Below are positions 1 through 9,287 of a stretch of DNA of 64,000 bases, one piece after another. The translations under genes were made by a program, and so were the position numbers. Each line of letters opens with the position of its first letter. The stretch's first letter is position 1. The DNA is taken from contig JBAXIB010000005.1 of assembly GCA_037138595.1 (NCBI GenBank), forward strand, positions 1-64,000, in the 5' to 3' direction. Under the pieces are notes generated by a model. The model made no database searches and was not told the origin of the DNA. It saw only the letters and a list, made by a program, of their open reading frames with translations. The DNA is from UBA4742 sp037138595 (GTDB taxonomy: Bacteria; Actinomycetota; Acidimicrobiia; Acidimicrobiales; Acidimicrobilacustridaceae).

Positions 1-109
1 CACAGGGCAGGAAACCGTTGGGATGGTCAGCTTAAAGCTGCCGCGCTCGCCCACTTCCAACCCGATGGCACGATGTCATCGCGATGGTCAAGAACGCCGT
101 CTGGGTGAG

Positions 110-1144
110 CTAGCCGGTAAACGCTGGGGTGGCGGTTACTGCTGCTACATCGGCCGGAACAGCAGTCGTTGTCGGCGCAACCGTAGTCGTCGTAGTGGGC
201 ACAACGATTGGGATCGACTGCCACGCCGAACCCCAACTCGTGCCGTCGACCGTCGTCGTAACCCGAGTCTGACCGGTGCCGTCAGCGTTCATGACATAGA
301 TCTCGTCGTGGCCATCGCGCACGCTGGTGAAGGTGATGTGCACGCCGTCAGGTGACCACGACGGAAAATAGTCCCTTGCGTCACCGCTAGTGAGCGGGAT
401 TTGATTGCTGCCGTTCGCATCCATCACAAAAATCCTGGTGGTGAAATCGACGACCCCATAAGCGGAGAATGCAATGTGGGTGCCGTCAGGAGACCACGAC
501 GGCAAATCCGGGCTGAGGTCACTTATGGCACGATTCGTGAGCCGCGTTTGGTTCGTCCCATCCGCGTTCATGACATAGATCTCCTCGTGTCCATCCCGAT
601 CGCTCTTGAATGCGATGTGGACACCGTCGGGCGACCACTGCGCGTCGGTGTCCGCGATGAATTCGTTAGCAGTGAGAGGAGTCTGACCCGTCCCATCCGC
701 GTTCATGACAAAGATCTCCTGATCACCATCCCTGCCACTCTCAAACACGATGTGGGCGCCGTCGGGCGACCACGACGCTAACGAGTTAAACCCAGAGGTT
801 GTGATCTTGTGCGGGCTACTTCCATTCGCGTTCATCACATATATATCGCCGTTGTCGTAGTTCGTATATGCGATCTGGGTTCCATCCGGTGACCACGAGG
901 GTTCGGCCACCCAGGGCAGGGCGGGCGGCGGCGCTTCAACCGTGAGTTTGGTGTCGCCGGTACCATCGGCGTTAATCACCCAAACGTTCCAGCATTCACA
1001 CCCACCTTGTACCTTCGTGTAAGCAATCTTGCCGTTCGTCCCTGGGAACTGACCAGCATCGGCGGGCGACGAACCAGACAACGCAACAATCGCGCCGAAC
1101 AACGCGAACGCGGCAATTAGCGCACTACCCCGACAATGCTTCAT
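110..1144 (-). CDS. Exported TolB-like beta-propeller protein
   Basis: The 344-residue product begins with a typical export signal (basic MKHCRG, a hydrophobic run to about residue 25, then SPADAG), so it is probably secreted or surface-exposed. The mature part is built of about five PD40/TolB-type blades, each carrying the signature SWSPDG followed by an I-x-x-V/M-N-A-D-G-T strand. Such propellers usually mediate protein or ligand contacts; no catalytic residues are visible. The last 35 residues are a Thr/Pro-rich tail (PTTTTTVAPTTT), resembling a cell-wall linker, but I see no LPXTG motif. It is transcribed away from the methyltransferase gene. The family is secure; the ligand is unknown. 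Confidence 0.85.
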   Translation of the reverse strand: MKHCRGSALIAAFALFGAIVALSGSSPADAGQFPGTNGKIAYTKVQGGCECWNVWVINADGTGDTKLTVEAPPPALPWVAEPSWSPDGTQIAYTNYDNGDIYVMNANGSSPHKITTSGFNSLASWSPDGAHIVFESGRDGDQEIFVMNADGTGQTPLTANEFIADTDAQWSPDGVHIAFKSDRDGHEEIYVMNADGTNQTRLTNRAISDLSPDLPSWSPDGTHIAFSAYGVVDFTTRIFVMDANGSNQIPLTSGDARDYFPSWSPDGVHITFTSVRDGHDEIYVMNADGTGQTRVTTTVDGTSWGSAWQSIPIVVPTTTTTVAPTTTAVPADVAAVTATPAFTG

Positions 1145-1400
1145 CTGTACCCCTGTTGTTGGACTGCGAAAAAATCTGACCCGACCCTAACCCGAAATCA
1201 ACACGGTCGCGGTGGGTCCAATGCCATCAAAGGGCCGCCGATCATCGAAATGAATCGATTGACAACTGAACTTTCAGCTACTTGCACGAGGCGATCTAGC
1301 GACGCCGCGTATGTCACCGCCCAAGCCGAGCAAGTTCGTCGCTGCTATTTTCGCGCCCGCTGCGCCCGGACCGACGCGCCAACCCCACCTGAGAATTGAC

Positions 1401-2420
1401 ATGCCGTCTCACAAACCGACCACGATCCTCGACCGACTCAGTGCCCTCTGGGGTCTGCTTACCATCAGCAATAACGATTACCACGCCTTCATGGGAAGTT
1501 ACGGCGAACTTTTCGTCGACTCCCCCGAGAACACCAAAGCCGACTACGACGCAGGCATTCCGCCTCAGGGTTATCGCCAAGGCAGCAGCGACGAACTTCA
1601 GGCGCTCTACAAGGTCATCCATCTGCTCTGCACGCTCGGCTCGGTCGAAAAGATGTACATGCCGCCGACCATCGATCCCGACCAGTCAGTGTTACAAAAC
1701 CAAATTCTGTTTGAACGAATCGTTGCAACTGACCTTCAGCTCGGAACCGGCAAAAAAGTGCTCGACCTCGGCTGCGGCTGTGGCGCGATTGCCGAACACA
1801 TCGCCGAGCGCACGGGGGCGACGCCATATGGCATCAACCTCGACGCGTCGCAGATCGAAAAAGCGCATCGAAACCCGAACCTGCCGTCGGCCAACTTCTC
1901 CGTCGGCGATTTCAACAAGCCGCTGGCGTTCGACGACGCGAGTTTCGACGCGGTGTACGCGATTCAACCCATGACCTATGTGAGCGACCTCACGTTCACT
2001 TTCGCCGAAGTCATGCGGGTACTTAAACCAGGCGGACGGTTTGTCATCGACGACGTTGCGGCTCTCGATGCCTACGACCGCGATGATGCCCAGCAGCGCA
2101 CCTTGATCCAACACACTCGCGAACTCACCGTATTTGGGGGCTTTTGGTACTACCAGTACTGGGAGGATGCCTATCGCGACGCGGGCTTCGAGCTCATCTC
2201 ATCGGTCGGCCGCAGCGCGGTTGAGTTGATTAAGAAAGAGGTCGCGCTCTTCGACCGGTACGAGACCATTTTCAAGGCTCTCGCCAAAGTCCGGATCATC
2301 CCCCGCAAGACCAACACACTCATGCAACGGATGAACCAAAACAGCCAGTCTTACATCGCCGCCGAGGAAGCCGAGCTCCTCACGCTGAACTGGCACTGCG
2401 TCGGCCAGAAGGCCGCGTAG
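1401..2420 (+). CDS. Class I SAM-dependent methyltransferase
   Basis: A 339-residue protein with the SAM-binding motif I VLDLGCGCG near residue 120, an acidic residue ending strand 2 (GINLDASQ), and the post-motif LKPGGRFVIDD. The overall shape (N-terminal helical cap, Rossmann core, C-terminal extension) resembles the sterol-24-C-methyltransferase and cyclopropane-synthase-like group, so a lipid or small-molecule acceptor is plausible but not proven. The frame is open upstream to 1311, but the ATG at 1401 is preferred because the upstream residues are low-complexity Pro/Ala. The gene stands alone, divergent from the TolB-like gene and convergent with the channel gene. Confidence 0.85.
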   Translation: MPSHKPTTILDRLSALWGLLTISNNDYHAFMGSYGELFVDSPENTKADYDAGIPPQGYRQGSSDELQALYKVIHLLCTLGSVEKMYMPPTIDPDQSVLQNQILFERIVATDLQLGTGKKVLDLGCGCGAIAEHIAERTGATPYGINLDASQIEKAHRNPNLPSANFSVGDFNKPLAFDDASFDAVYAIQPMTYVSDLTFTFAEVMRVLKPGGRFVIDDVAALDAYDRDDAQQRTLIQHTRELTVFGGFWYYQYWEDAYRDAGFELISSVGRSAVELIKKEVALFDRYETIFKALAKVRIIPRKTNTLMQRMNQNSQSYIAAEEAELLTLNWHCVGQKAA

Positions 2421-2445
2421 CGACTCGGTTTTTGCCAACGAGTCG
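2421..2445. terminator. Possible bidirectional terminator hairpin
   Basis: A perfect 7-bp inverted repeat (CGACTCG / CGAGTCG) with an 11-nt loop begins directly after the methyltransferase stop and lies 10 nt before the end of the convergent channel gene. The loop is T-rich but no long T tract follows either arm, so this is a weak terminator candidate. Confidence 0.35.
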
Positions 2446-2454
2446 ATCTTCGAA

Positions 2455-3114
2455 TCAGACGGCGTGCCGCTCATGCCAGTTTGTAATGCGGGAAGCCTGC
2501 GTGGCCCGGTAGGCGACGAGCAGGATGAACCCGATGATGCCGGCAAACGGCGAGATGAGGAAGCCGGCAAGCACGGCTGCCAGGTAGCCGAACGCCCCGC
2601 CGACTGACCACTTGGTCACTGCCCGCCACATCGGCCCATCGTTGGGATCAGACCAAACTTTGGGACTCTTGGAAATCACTAAGAACAGCACGTTCCAGGT
2701 CAGCCCCATCAGAAATGCCAGTCCACCGTAAAACAGCACTGCGGCGCGTTGGTCGGCGTCATTGCCGATCTCAAACGCTGTGGCGAGGACCGCAGTCGGA
2801 AACGGCAGCAGTACTGCCACAAATAAAATACCGAAGTTCACCCAAAGTATCGGCAGCGTGACCATCGTCAGTTTGTGGAACACGGAGTGGTGATTGAGCC
2901 AAATCACCGCGATGTACAGAAAGGAGGCAAAGAACGCCAGGTAAGTTGGCACCTGCTGCAACACCGTCGCGCCGAGTTCGCCGGGACGTGTTTCGTTAAT
3001 AGAAAGGTCAAGCACCAGCAACGTGAGTGCAATGGCCAACACCGCGTCACTGAAGAGTTCCGTGCGAAGCACCGAGACTGTCCCGGACCGCGGCGCAGCC
3101 CCTTTGTCAAACAT
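2455..3114 (-). CDS. TMEM175-family (DUF1211) potassium channel-like membrane protein
   Basis: A 219-residue integral membrane protein with about six hydrophobic segments. The first contains RTELFSDAVLAIALTLL (residues 17-33), which matches the R-x-x-x-F-S-D signature that lines the pore of TMEM175/DUF1211 potassium channels. The second carries the WLNHHSVFH stretch, also typical of the family. Bacterial members have one six-helix repeat and are thought to assemble as tetramers that conduct K+. The length fits a bacterial member. Nothing in the neighbourhood suggests a partner. Confidence 0.85.
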   Translation of the reverse strand: MFDKGAAPRSGTVSVLRTELFSDAVLAIALTLLVLDLSINETRPGELGATVLQQVPTYLAFFASFLYIAVIWLNHHSVFHKLTMVTLPILWVNFGILFVAVLLPFPTAVLATAFEIGNDADQRAAVLFYGGLAFLMGLTWNVLFLVISKSPKVWSDPNDGPMWRAVTKWSVGGAFGYLAAVLAGFLISPFAGIIGFILLVAYRATQASRITNWHERHAV

Positions 3115-3293
3115 GAGCGGTCACAAGTGACATTGATCCGAGGATCGAATCACGTTCAAAAGCCACCTGGCGAACTTACCAGCACTGTCGACAAGCACTC
3201 GGGCATTGCGACGCGCCTAGTTGCAAAACTATGGAGTTGGCATTGTCATCGCGTCTGGCTGGTTGGTGGTCGGTCGTTATCCGCGGGCGCCGC

Positions 3294-3966
3294 CTAGGAC
3301 ATTGCTGCTTGCACCGAAGTTCGATCTTGATTTATCGCAGCGATCAACGCCGCTCCAGATTCGCCGACCAAAATGGATTGATGATCACTGTTCGGAATCA
3401 CCCGTACTCGAAAACCAGCGGTCAAGTAACGCGCCATGCCCATCGACTGGTCACGGTCATGTTCGGCCAGCGTTTTCGACGCGTTGTATTGAAAAACCGG
3501 AACATCGAGTGTGGCGCCGGTCCAGTTTCCCAGCATGCGAAATTTCGCGTCGTACAACCGGACACGACCAGTTCGCCACCGACTGCATTGCAAAACTGCC
3601 GTCGCCGTCAACTGAGCCAGATGGGTCACCCATGAACCAACGAGACTGGCCACGGATTCGGGGTGAGGCGCCGTCAATCGCTCAAGTTGATGGATCATCC
3701 GCTTCGAGCACGGAACGCGCCCAGCAGCCCAGATCGGTGAAACCAGCACTGTCCACGTAGAGATCAATCACGTCTATGTCGGCGCTACGCATCGCATCAA
3801 GGAAAACGGGGTAGCGGGGATCTTTCTCGACAGTCCAACCCCGGATTGAGATCAACGGGGGCAGGTCAGAAACCATTCGAAGCAACCTAATGGTAACAAC
3901 AGGTGCGTTCGCGTTGACAACAATTGCATCACGGTTCATGAATCTCGTAAAACAGGGAAGTGACAT
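3294..3966 (-). pseudogene. Frame-disrupted gene of uncertain family
   Basis: Two overlapping minus-strand reading frames look like one interrupted gene. The upstream frame (3966 to 3682) ends in WARSVLEADDPST, and the other frame (readable from at least 3767 down to 3294) continues with HQLERLTAPHPESV, so a single frame slip near 3690-3715 would join them into about 210 residues. The C-terminal part (residues such as GRVRLYDAKF, then a strand, then PNSDHQSILVGESGAALIAAI) resembles the end of an alpha/beta-hydrolase thioesterase, where the catalytic His precedes a final helix. That resemblance is weak. It could also be two unrelated short frames. No start with a good ribosome-binding site was found. 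Confidence 0.3.
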
Positions 3967-3983
3967 CCGAGGGAAAAGCCACC

Positions 3984-4925
3984 ATGACCGATTCAGATAT
4001 CGATGGCCTTTATGAAAGCGAGCAAGTTCGAGATCGTCGCCGCATCGCCAAACGATTGATTTTCGGAGCCATAGCGATCATGGCCCTCGTCGAAATTGCC
4101 ACTTTTGTCTCCCGCGATCAGACCGCAACTCGAGATGCAATCCCCCAAACGTTTTATGGTGCAGCCGGTTCTGACGGGCCGAATTACGTCGAGGTAGGTG
4201 CGCGCGTTGTTGAGGTCTCGGCAGTTTCGGCGATTCAAAACGTTCGGTTGACCATTGTCCCGCACGGTGATTTCGCTAACCCTGATGGATCGTTGAAACA
4301 AACCATCAACCTTGATGCCGATGGTTATGCAGGTGGCAGCATAAATCTCGCGGGCGGCGAGATCCCGCCACCAGTTCAGCTGGCGCTCGACCTCGATGGG
4401 GACCTAAGTCAATACCCTTTCGACACCTACTCGAGCGCGCTCACAGTGCGGCTCACAACGGTGGTCAAAGAAGGCGCCACGGTCACGAAACTCAGCGACG
4501 TAGTGCCCATGCGGCTGGTGATTAGCGCTCGCCAACACGATTGGGTCACGACGTCATCGCGTAATGACGCCGGTGCCGACGACGGATCAATAGCAGTTAA
4601 CCTCAATGTTCAACGCGGGACCGCCACACGCGGATTCGCGCTTTTCGAACTCATCGTCATGATTTCGCTTGCGGTTATTGCGGTAGCTATCACATACGCC
4701 GCGTTAGTAACTGACCGTCCGCTCGAGTTTTCATTGTTCGTGTGGCTCGGGGCGATGTTGTTCGCGTTACCAGCCATCCGCAACACGATGCCCGGCATCC
4801 CGGGCGTGGGGACAATCCTCGACTTTGCCGGTTTCTTTTGGTGCCTTATCGCGGTGGCGGCGTGTTTGATCACCGCGGCGATCACCTACATCCGGGGTTC
4901 GCTTCGCTCCCATCACACTCGCTGA
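3984..4925 (+). CDS. DUF4436 family membrane protein
   Basis: A 313-residue protein with one N-terminal transmembrane helix (residues about 23-43), an extracytoplasmic beta-rich domain of roughly 150 residues containing the YPFDTYSS motif, and three C-terminal membrane helices, the last preceded by the MPGIPGVGTILDF turn. This architecture and both motifs match DUF4436, a family found mostly in mycobacteria and relatives whose function is unknown. The ATG at 3984 is preferred over the in-frame GTG at 3960 because GAGGG lies about 10 nt before it. It is divergent from the disrupted gene and followed, after 177 nt, by an esterase gene. Confidence 0.85.
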   Translation: MTDSDIDGLYESEQVRDRRRIAKRLIFGAIAIMALVEIATFVSRDQTATRDAIPQTFYGAAGSDGPNYVEVGARVVEVSAVSAIQNVRLTIVPHGDFANPDGSLKQTINLDADGYAGGSINLAGGEIPPPVQLALDLDGDLSQYPFDTYSSALTVRLTTVVKEGATVTKLSDVVPMRLVISARQHDWVTTSSRNDAGADDGSIAVNLNVQRGTATRGFALFELIVMISLAVIAVAITYAALVTDRPLEFSLFVWLGAMLFALPAIRNTMPGIPGVGTILDFAGFFWCLIAVAACLITAAITYIRGSLRSHHTR

Positions 4926-5102
4926 AGTTGCGCGGCGATACCCACACCGGTTCGCAAACTTCGCCGTCGACGGTGGTGGTCAGGTGACCTTGGAAGCCGA
5001 CGAAGCCTAGGCGAATGCAATTTACGGCCTTCGAAAGAAACGAACGGGAATACCATCTCCATCGCCCATCGAATTGCGCCCTAGACGAAAAGATCCTTGG
5101 CG

Positions 5103-6053
5103 ATGAATACGCGAGACGTCGACCCCGACATTCACAGGTTTCTCGATCAGCTTGGCGGACCAAACGCCCCTGACCTTTCCGATTCCACCATCGCCGATGC
5201 GCGCGCCAGCGACTTAGAACTCATGCGCATGATCCATTCCGATACGCCACCAATAACCCATGTCGAGGATCGCACCGTCCCTGGCCCGAGCGGCGAGGTG
5301 GCCATTCGTGTTTACCGCCCAAGCAACAGTAATTCACTGCCCGGAATTTTGGTTTGGTTTCACGGCGGCGGCTGGTGCCTAGGCAGTCTCGAAAGTGGCG
5401 ACGGCCCGCCACGAAGTTTGGCCCAGAGCAGTGGCGCTGTCGTGGTATCGGTCGACTTCCGGCTCGCTCCCGAACATCCATTTCCTGCCGGCATCGACGA
5501 CTGCTGGTCAACGGTGCAGTGGGTCGCAGCCCACGGTCACGAACTTGGCGGCGATCCGCAACGCCTAGCTGTCGGCGGCGAAAGCTCTGGAGGCAACCTC
5601 GCCGCGCTCGTCGCCATCAAAGCCCGAGACGCGGGCGGGCCCAACATCTGCCATCAGCTACTCGCTAATCCGAGCACTGATCTGACGCTGTCATTGGCAT
5701 CCACCGATGACTACGCCACCGGATACTTTCTTTCGAAACAGACGATGACATGGTTCATCGACCTTTACCTCGAGCGACAAATCGACCGGCGAGACCCCGC
5801 AGTTTCGCCTTTGTTTACCAGCGACCTCAGTGGCGTCGCACCGGCATCAGTATTCACCGCCGGATTTGACCCGTTACGCGACGAAGGCACGGCCTACGTC
5901 GATGCGTTACGCCGCGACGGATCCGAAGCGCAGCACTATCACTACGACTCATTAACTCATGCGTATTTCTCGATGGCACCGATCAGTCCGGTTGCGAACC
6001 AAGCACTAGCTGAAGCTGGCGCAGTGTTGCGCTCGGTGCTCACCTCAGACTGA
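5103..6053 (+). CDS. Alpha/beta hydrolase, hormone-sensitive-lipase (family IV) esterase
   Basis: A 316-residue esterase. The oxyanion-hole motif HGGGW is near residue 88, the nucleophile elbow GESSGG near residue 160, the acid is in DPLRDEG and the catalytic His is in THAYF near the C terminus; the triad is therefore complete. These are the hallmarks of the HSL-like family IV carboxylesterases, which hydrolyse short-chain esters. No signal peptide is visible, so it is likely cytoplasmic. The ATG at 5103 is preferred over a TTG two codons upstream. Its 3' end overlaps the convergent membrane-protein gene by 9 nt. Confidence 0.9.
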   Translation: MNTRDVDPDIHRFLDQLGGPNAPDLSDSTIADARASDLELMRMIHSDTPPITHVEDRTVPGPSGEVAIRVYRPSNSNSLPGILVWFHGGGWCLGSLESGDGPPRSLAQSSGAVVVSVDFRLAPEHPFPAGIDDCWSTVQWVAAHGHELGGDPQRLAVGGESSGGNLAALVAIKARDAGGPNICHQLLANPSTDLTLSLASTDDYATGYFLSKQTMTWFIDLYLERQIDRRDPAVSPLFTSDLSGVAPASVFTAGFDPLRDEGTAYVDALRRDGSEAQHYHYDSLTHAYFSMAPISPVANQALAEAGAVLRSVLTSD

Positions 6054-6842
6054 CGGCAACGGCTCTTCGTCTGGGCCGATCTGGTCGGGCTCTGCAGCAT
6101 CGAAACCAAGCGCCTTGCGACGAGTGTGTTCAAAGTAGCGCGGACGGTGGCGCGGGAGGTGAGGACGAAGTTCGGGGTGAAAATGGGTGGTCAATGCGTG
6201 CGTATGCAGCCACTCGCGATGCGTGAGGTGCGCGTGCTCATTTCCTTTGACGTGCGCCTCACCCCGAAGACGCGGACCGATTTTCCAAAGTACGAGAACG
6301 GTCACAATCCCCGCAAAGATCATCTCTTCAAGCGCAAATCCAACCGTGGCGATGGACACGTTCGTAACGATAAAGAGTGCGATTCCCGAAGTCACAACAT
6401 CGGCCATCCAGGTCCATACATTTTCAGTCGTGGGCTCATGCCAAGCCTTGAAGATTGTCGGCAATCCGGCCGAGGCTTGCGCGACGAGGAACGCGCATAA
6501 ACCCAGTAGAGGGTTCCTGCTCGCCAGCCACAACACGACGCCAAGAACTGCTATCGAACCACAGACCCAATCGAAAGTATGCAGCTCCCATTGTGGTCGA
6601 TTTGAAAACAGCGCGACCATGACGACGAGCAGTGGACCTGCTCCACCAAGAAAGGTGACCATTGATTCGATGCCTACGCCCTGCTGCATCTCGGTGGCGA
6701 AAGCCAAAAACGGAATCACCATCCACAACGACCACGACACTAGGTCGGGCTCGGCTTCGCCCCGCCAGGTGCTGCGCGCATAAATGACGTAGCCCCCAAT
6801 TTGGAGCACCATGGCGAAGGCAATGAAGTACGGGCTGATCAC
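6045..6842 (-). CDS. Polytopic membrane protein of unknown function
   Basis: A 265-residue protein with about seven predicted membrane segments in the first 190 residues and a hydrophilic, His-rich C-terminal tail (HLTHREWLHTHALTTHFH) followed by an acidic end (PDEEPLPSV). The paired helices with the SWSLWMV motif near residue 37 recall small PQ-loop-like proteins, but the match is too weak to name. The His-rich tail could bind metal; this is inference. It starts with ATG, and 218 nt of noncoding DNA separate it from the divergently oriented decayed sugar-binding gene. Confidence 0.6.
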   Translation of the reverse strand: MISPYFIAFAMVLQIGGYVIYARSTWRGEAEPDLVSWSLWMVIPFLAFATEMQQGVGIESMVTFLGGAGPLLVVMVALFSNRPQWELHTFDWVCGSIAVLGVVLWLASRNPLLGLCAFLVAQASAGLPTIFKAWHEPTTENVWTWMADVVTSGIALFIVTNVSIATVGFALEEMIFAGIVTVLVLWKIGPRLRGEAHVKGNEHAHLTHREWLHTHALTTHFHPELRPHLPRHRPRYFEHTRRKALGFDAAEPDQIGPDEEPLPSV

Positions 6843-7060
6843 TGCATTACTCCCCCAACTCTCAGCCCGAGATCACGTCCAGTTTGACCATTGTGTTCCG
6901 CGATCGCGATTACTCGCTCAAGTTTTAAAACATTACCACTGACTATTCGCATCGCCGATTGTGAAACCCTGCACCAACGAGTACCTCGGAAAGGTACGAC
7001 ACGGCAGACCATTCGAGGTTTGGGTCGTCATCCGCTCTTCCGGTTAGGAGGATTCAAATC

Positions 7061-7496
7061 ATGCACGTCAAGTTTCGTGTTCACGTCACGATTGGCCTGC
7101 TGGCCCTTTCAACCGCTGGCTGCTCAACGTCAACTGAGACCGCTGCGGCGCTCACGCGCCAAATCATTGCCGAACATCCAGAGGTGAAAGGAATCTTTGC
7201 CATGAATGAAGGTTCGGCGATCGGGGTGCACGGCGGTATTGCTGACTCGACATCGACGTCGCCGATTACTGGGATCGGTCACGCCTCGGGATCGAAAATC
7301 AAAGCCGCAATTCGCGACGGATCATTGGCTGGAGCAATTACCCAAGATCCAATCGAAATCGGTGCCAAGTGTGTTGAGACCGCGCCCGCGGCCATTGCCG
7401 GCAATGCCTCTCGCACCCGCTATTGACATTGGCTTCCACTGGTATGGCAAGACAACAGTTGATGACCCGGCTATCGCACCGCTCCTAAACGACTGA
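7061..7496 (+). pseudogene. Decayed sugar ABC-transporter substrate-binding lipoprotein (RbsB-like)
   Basis: A perfect AGGAGG at 7046-7051 precedes an ATG, and the product starts with a lipoprotein signal (LLALSTAGCS, lipobox Cys at residue 22). It then jumps directly to the second half of a periplasmic sugar-binding domain (TRQIIAEHPEVKGIFAMNE, then an AAIRDGSLAGAITQDP segment). About 200 residues that should lie between are missing. The frame then stops at 7426, yet the expected C terminus (IDIGFHWYGKTTVDDPAIAPLL) is present in another frame and ends at 7496. An internal deletion plus a frameshift therefore make this a relic. No permease or ATPase genes remain beside it. Confidence 0.8.
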
Positions 7497-7499
7497 CGT

Positions 7500-9056
7500 C
7501 TACTTGCTAGCGCCGCCATAGACCACCACTTGGCCGCCTCCGAGATTCTTCGCTTGGTACATCGCCTCGTCGGCGTTACGGAGCAATTCGGTTGGCGTAT
7601 CCGCGGCCGAGACCGAGATAGCGATTCCCGTGCTCATTGAAACAATGACCGATACAACGTTGAGGTTCACCGGCTCCTTCATCGCCTCGACGATGTGACC
7701 CGCCACTATCTGCGCGTCGTGTTGATCGGCAACGGCGATCAACACCGTGAACTCATCGCCACCTAATCGAGCAACAATGTCATCGGGCCGCAGCGCACCT
7801 TTAATCCGCAACGCAACGGCGCGCAGCAACTGATCGCCAACGTCGTGACCGAACGTATCGTTCACCTCTTTGAACCCGTCGAGATCCATAAACATCACCG
7901 CAATATGCATGCCTTCAGCCTCGGCACGAGCCAACGTTGCGGGGAGTTGATCTGCGAACAGCGCTCGATTGGGAATTCCGGTCAAGTGATCGTGTCGCGC
8001 TGAGTGCGTGAGCCGATCGCGAAGATCGATTTCGTCGGACGCGTCTCGAACAAGCATTACAACCGAGCCTTCACCCGTTGTTTCATCGCGGACGAATGAC
8101 GACGACATTGAAGCCCTGAAGAGCGTGCCGCTTCCGTCGAGAATGCGTACCTCGAGATGCGCCTCAACCAATACTTCTGCAAACAACTCTTGGAATGTGC
8201 GCTCGATTGCCGATCGATCCAAGGGATGCACGAAACCGGTCACCTGTTCTCCAACGATGCTTGATTCCGACAATCCGACCAACCTGGAACTAAATCGATT
8301 CGCTTGCTGCACGCGTAGGTCTTCGCCCAGCACCATGATGCCCACGGCAGCATCTTCGAAAATCGCCAAAAATTTCGACATCGAATCGGCTCGAAGCTCT
8401 GCTCGATACAACAGTTCGTTCGATAGTGCTTGCTGTTTCCTAGCCTCAACTAAACTCTTATGCGCGTCGATAGCGCTGCGAGCCAAGAGGCGAGCCTCAA
8501 TCATCGACACAACAACCATCGCCAATGTCTGCAGGGCGTCAAGTTGGCCTTGACTTACTTTTCGCGGCTCACGATCGATCACACACAACGTTCCCATCGC
8601 GTGACCTTGTTTGGTCACTAACGGAACCCCTGCGTAAAATCGAATTTTCGGATCACCGACGACTAATGGGTTGGTGGCAAATCGCGAGTCAACAAGGGTG
8701 TCTTCGACAATGAACACCGCTGATGGTTCGAGAATCGCGTAGGAACAAAATGCTGCGTCTCGCGGCGTTTCACGCACGTCGAGTCCCACCGCCGATTTAA
8801 ACCATTGACGATCGACGTCAACCAGACTCACCAAACTGATTGGCGTGCCAACGATCTGCGCGGCCAAACGAGTGATGCCGTCATAGACGTCTTCCGGGTC
8901 ACTATCGAGAATGTTTGATTCCCAAAGTTCACTCACTCGCGCTCGTTCATCAAGCGGCAGCGGAGCCGGGACCGCCCCAGAAGGCGATGCCGTAAGACTT
9001 TGATCGGTCAATTTCGTGCTCCCGGGGGTGGTCAAGCAGGCAGGGCCAATGGGCAT
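7500..9056 (-). CDS. GAF-PAS-GGDEF diguanylate cyclase
   Basis: A 518-residue signalling protein. A GAF domain (about residues 45-180) is followed by a short coiled linker, a PAS domain (about 215-330) and a C-terminal GGDEF domain (about 345-515). The active-site loop RLGGDEF is intact, and the product-inhibition I-site RPDD lies exactly five residues before it, so it should make cyclic di-GMP and be feedback-inhibited. No EAL or HD-GYP domain is present. I place the start at the ATG at 9056, which has GGAG 7 nt upstream; the frame stays open to 9107. No transmembrane segment is seen, so sensing is cytoplasmic. Confidence 0.92.
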   Translation of the reverse strand: MPIGPACLTTPGSTKLTDQSLTASPSGAVPAPLPLDERARVSELWESNILDSDPEDVYDGITRLAAQIVGTPISLVSLVDVDRQWFKSAVGLDVRETPRDAAFCSYAILEPSAVFIVEDTLVDSRFATNPLVVGDPKIRFYAGVPLVTKQGHAMGTLCVIDREPRKVSQGQLDALQTLAMVVVSMIEARLLARSAIDAHKSLVEARKQQALSNELLYRAELRADSMSKFLAIFEDAAVGIMVLGEDLRVQQANRFSSRLVGLSESSIVGEQVTGFVHPLDRSAIERTFQELFAEVLVEAHLEVRILDGSGTLFRASMSSSFVRDETTGEGSVVMLVRDASDEIDLRDRLTHSARHDHLTGIPNRALFADQLPATLARAEAEGMHIAVMFMDLDGFKEVNDTFGHDVGDQLLRAVALRIKGALRPDDIVARLGGDEFTVLIAVADQHDAQIVAGHIVEAMKEPVNLNVVSVIVSMSTGIAISVSAADTPTELLRNADEAMYQAKNLGGGQVVVYGGASK

Positions 9057-9287
9057 GGCTCCACATACAAGTAAATAATTGTGTCCCGAAGGCCCCATCG
9101 GCCGCAAGATTCGAAAGCTTGAGAACTCTTCCGGAAAACATGTTTGAACCGGCTTTTCCGCCGCCAGAGTTCAGGTCCGTTGGACACCGCGACCCGTCTC
9201 CAGTGTTTTCGCAACCGCTGACTGGGCGCGACATACTTGCGAGCATCGGCACTAGGCATTCATCGCTTCGCTAGCCGACAAACGAAT

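Noticed and set aside
1..40. CACAGGGCAG at the window start resembles the P4 region of RNase P RNA.
   Set aside because: The expected following segments (conserved P-loops and the ACAGAA-type motif) are absent in the next 300 nt, and the surrounding bases do not fold as class A RNase P RNA.
1259..1287. A perfect TTGACA with 17-nt spacer before TTGCAC upstream of the methyltransferase.
   Set aside because: The -10 box is poor (TTGCAC), so it is too weak to list as a promoter.
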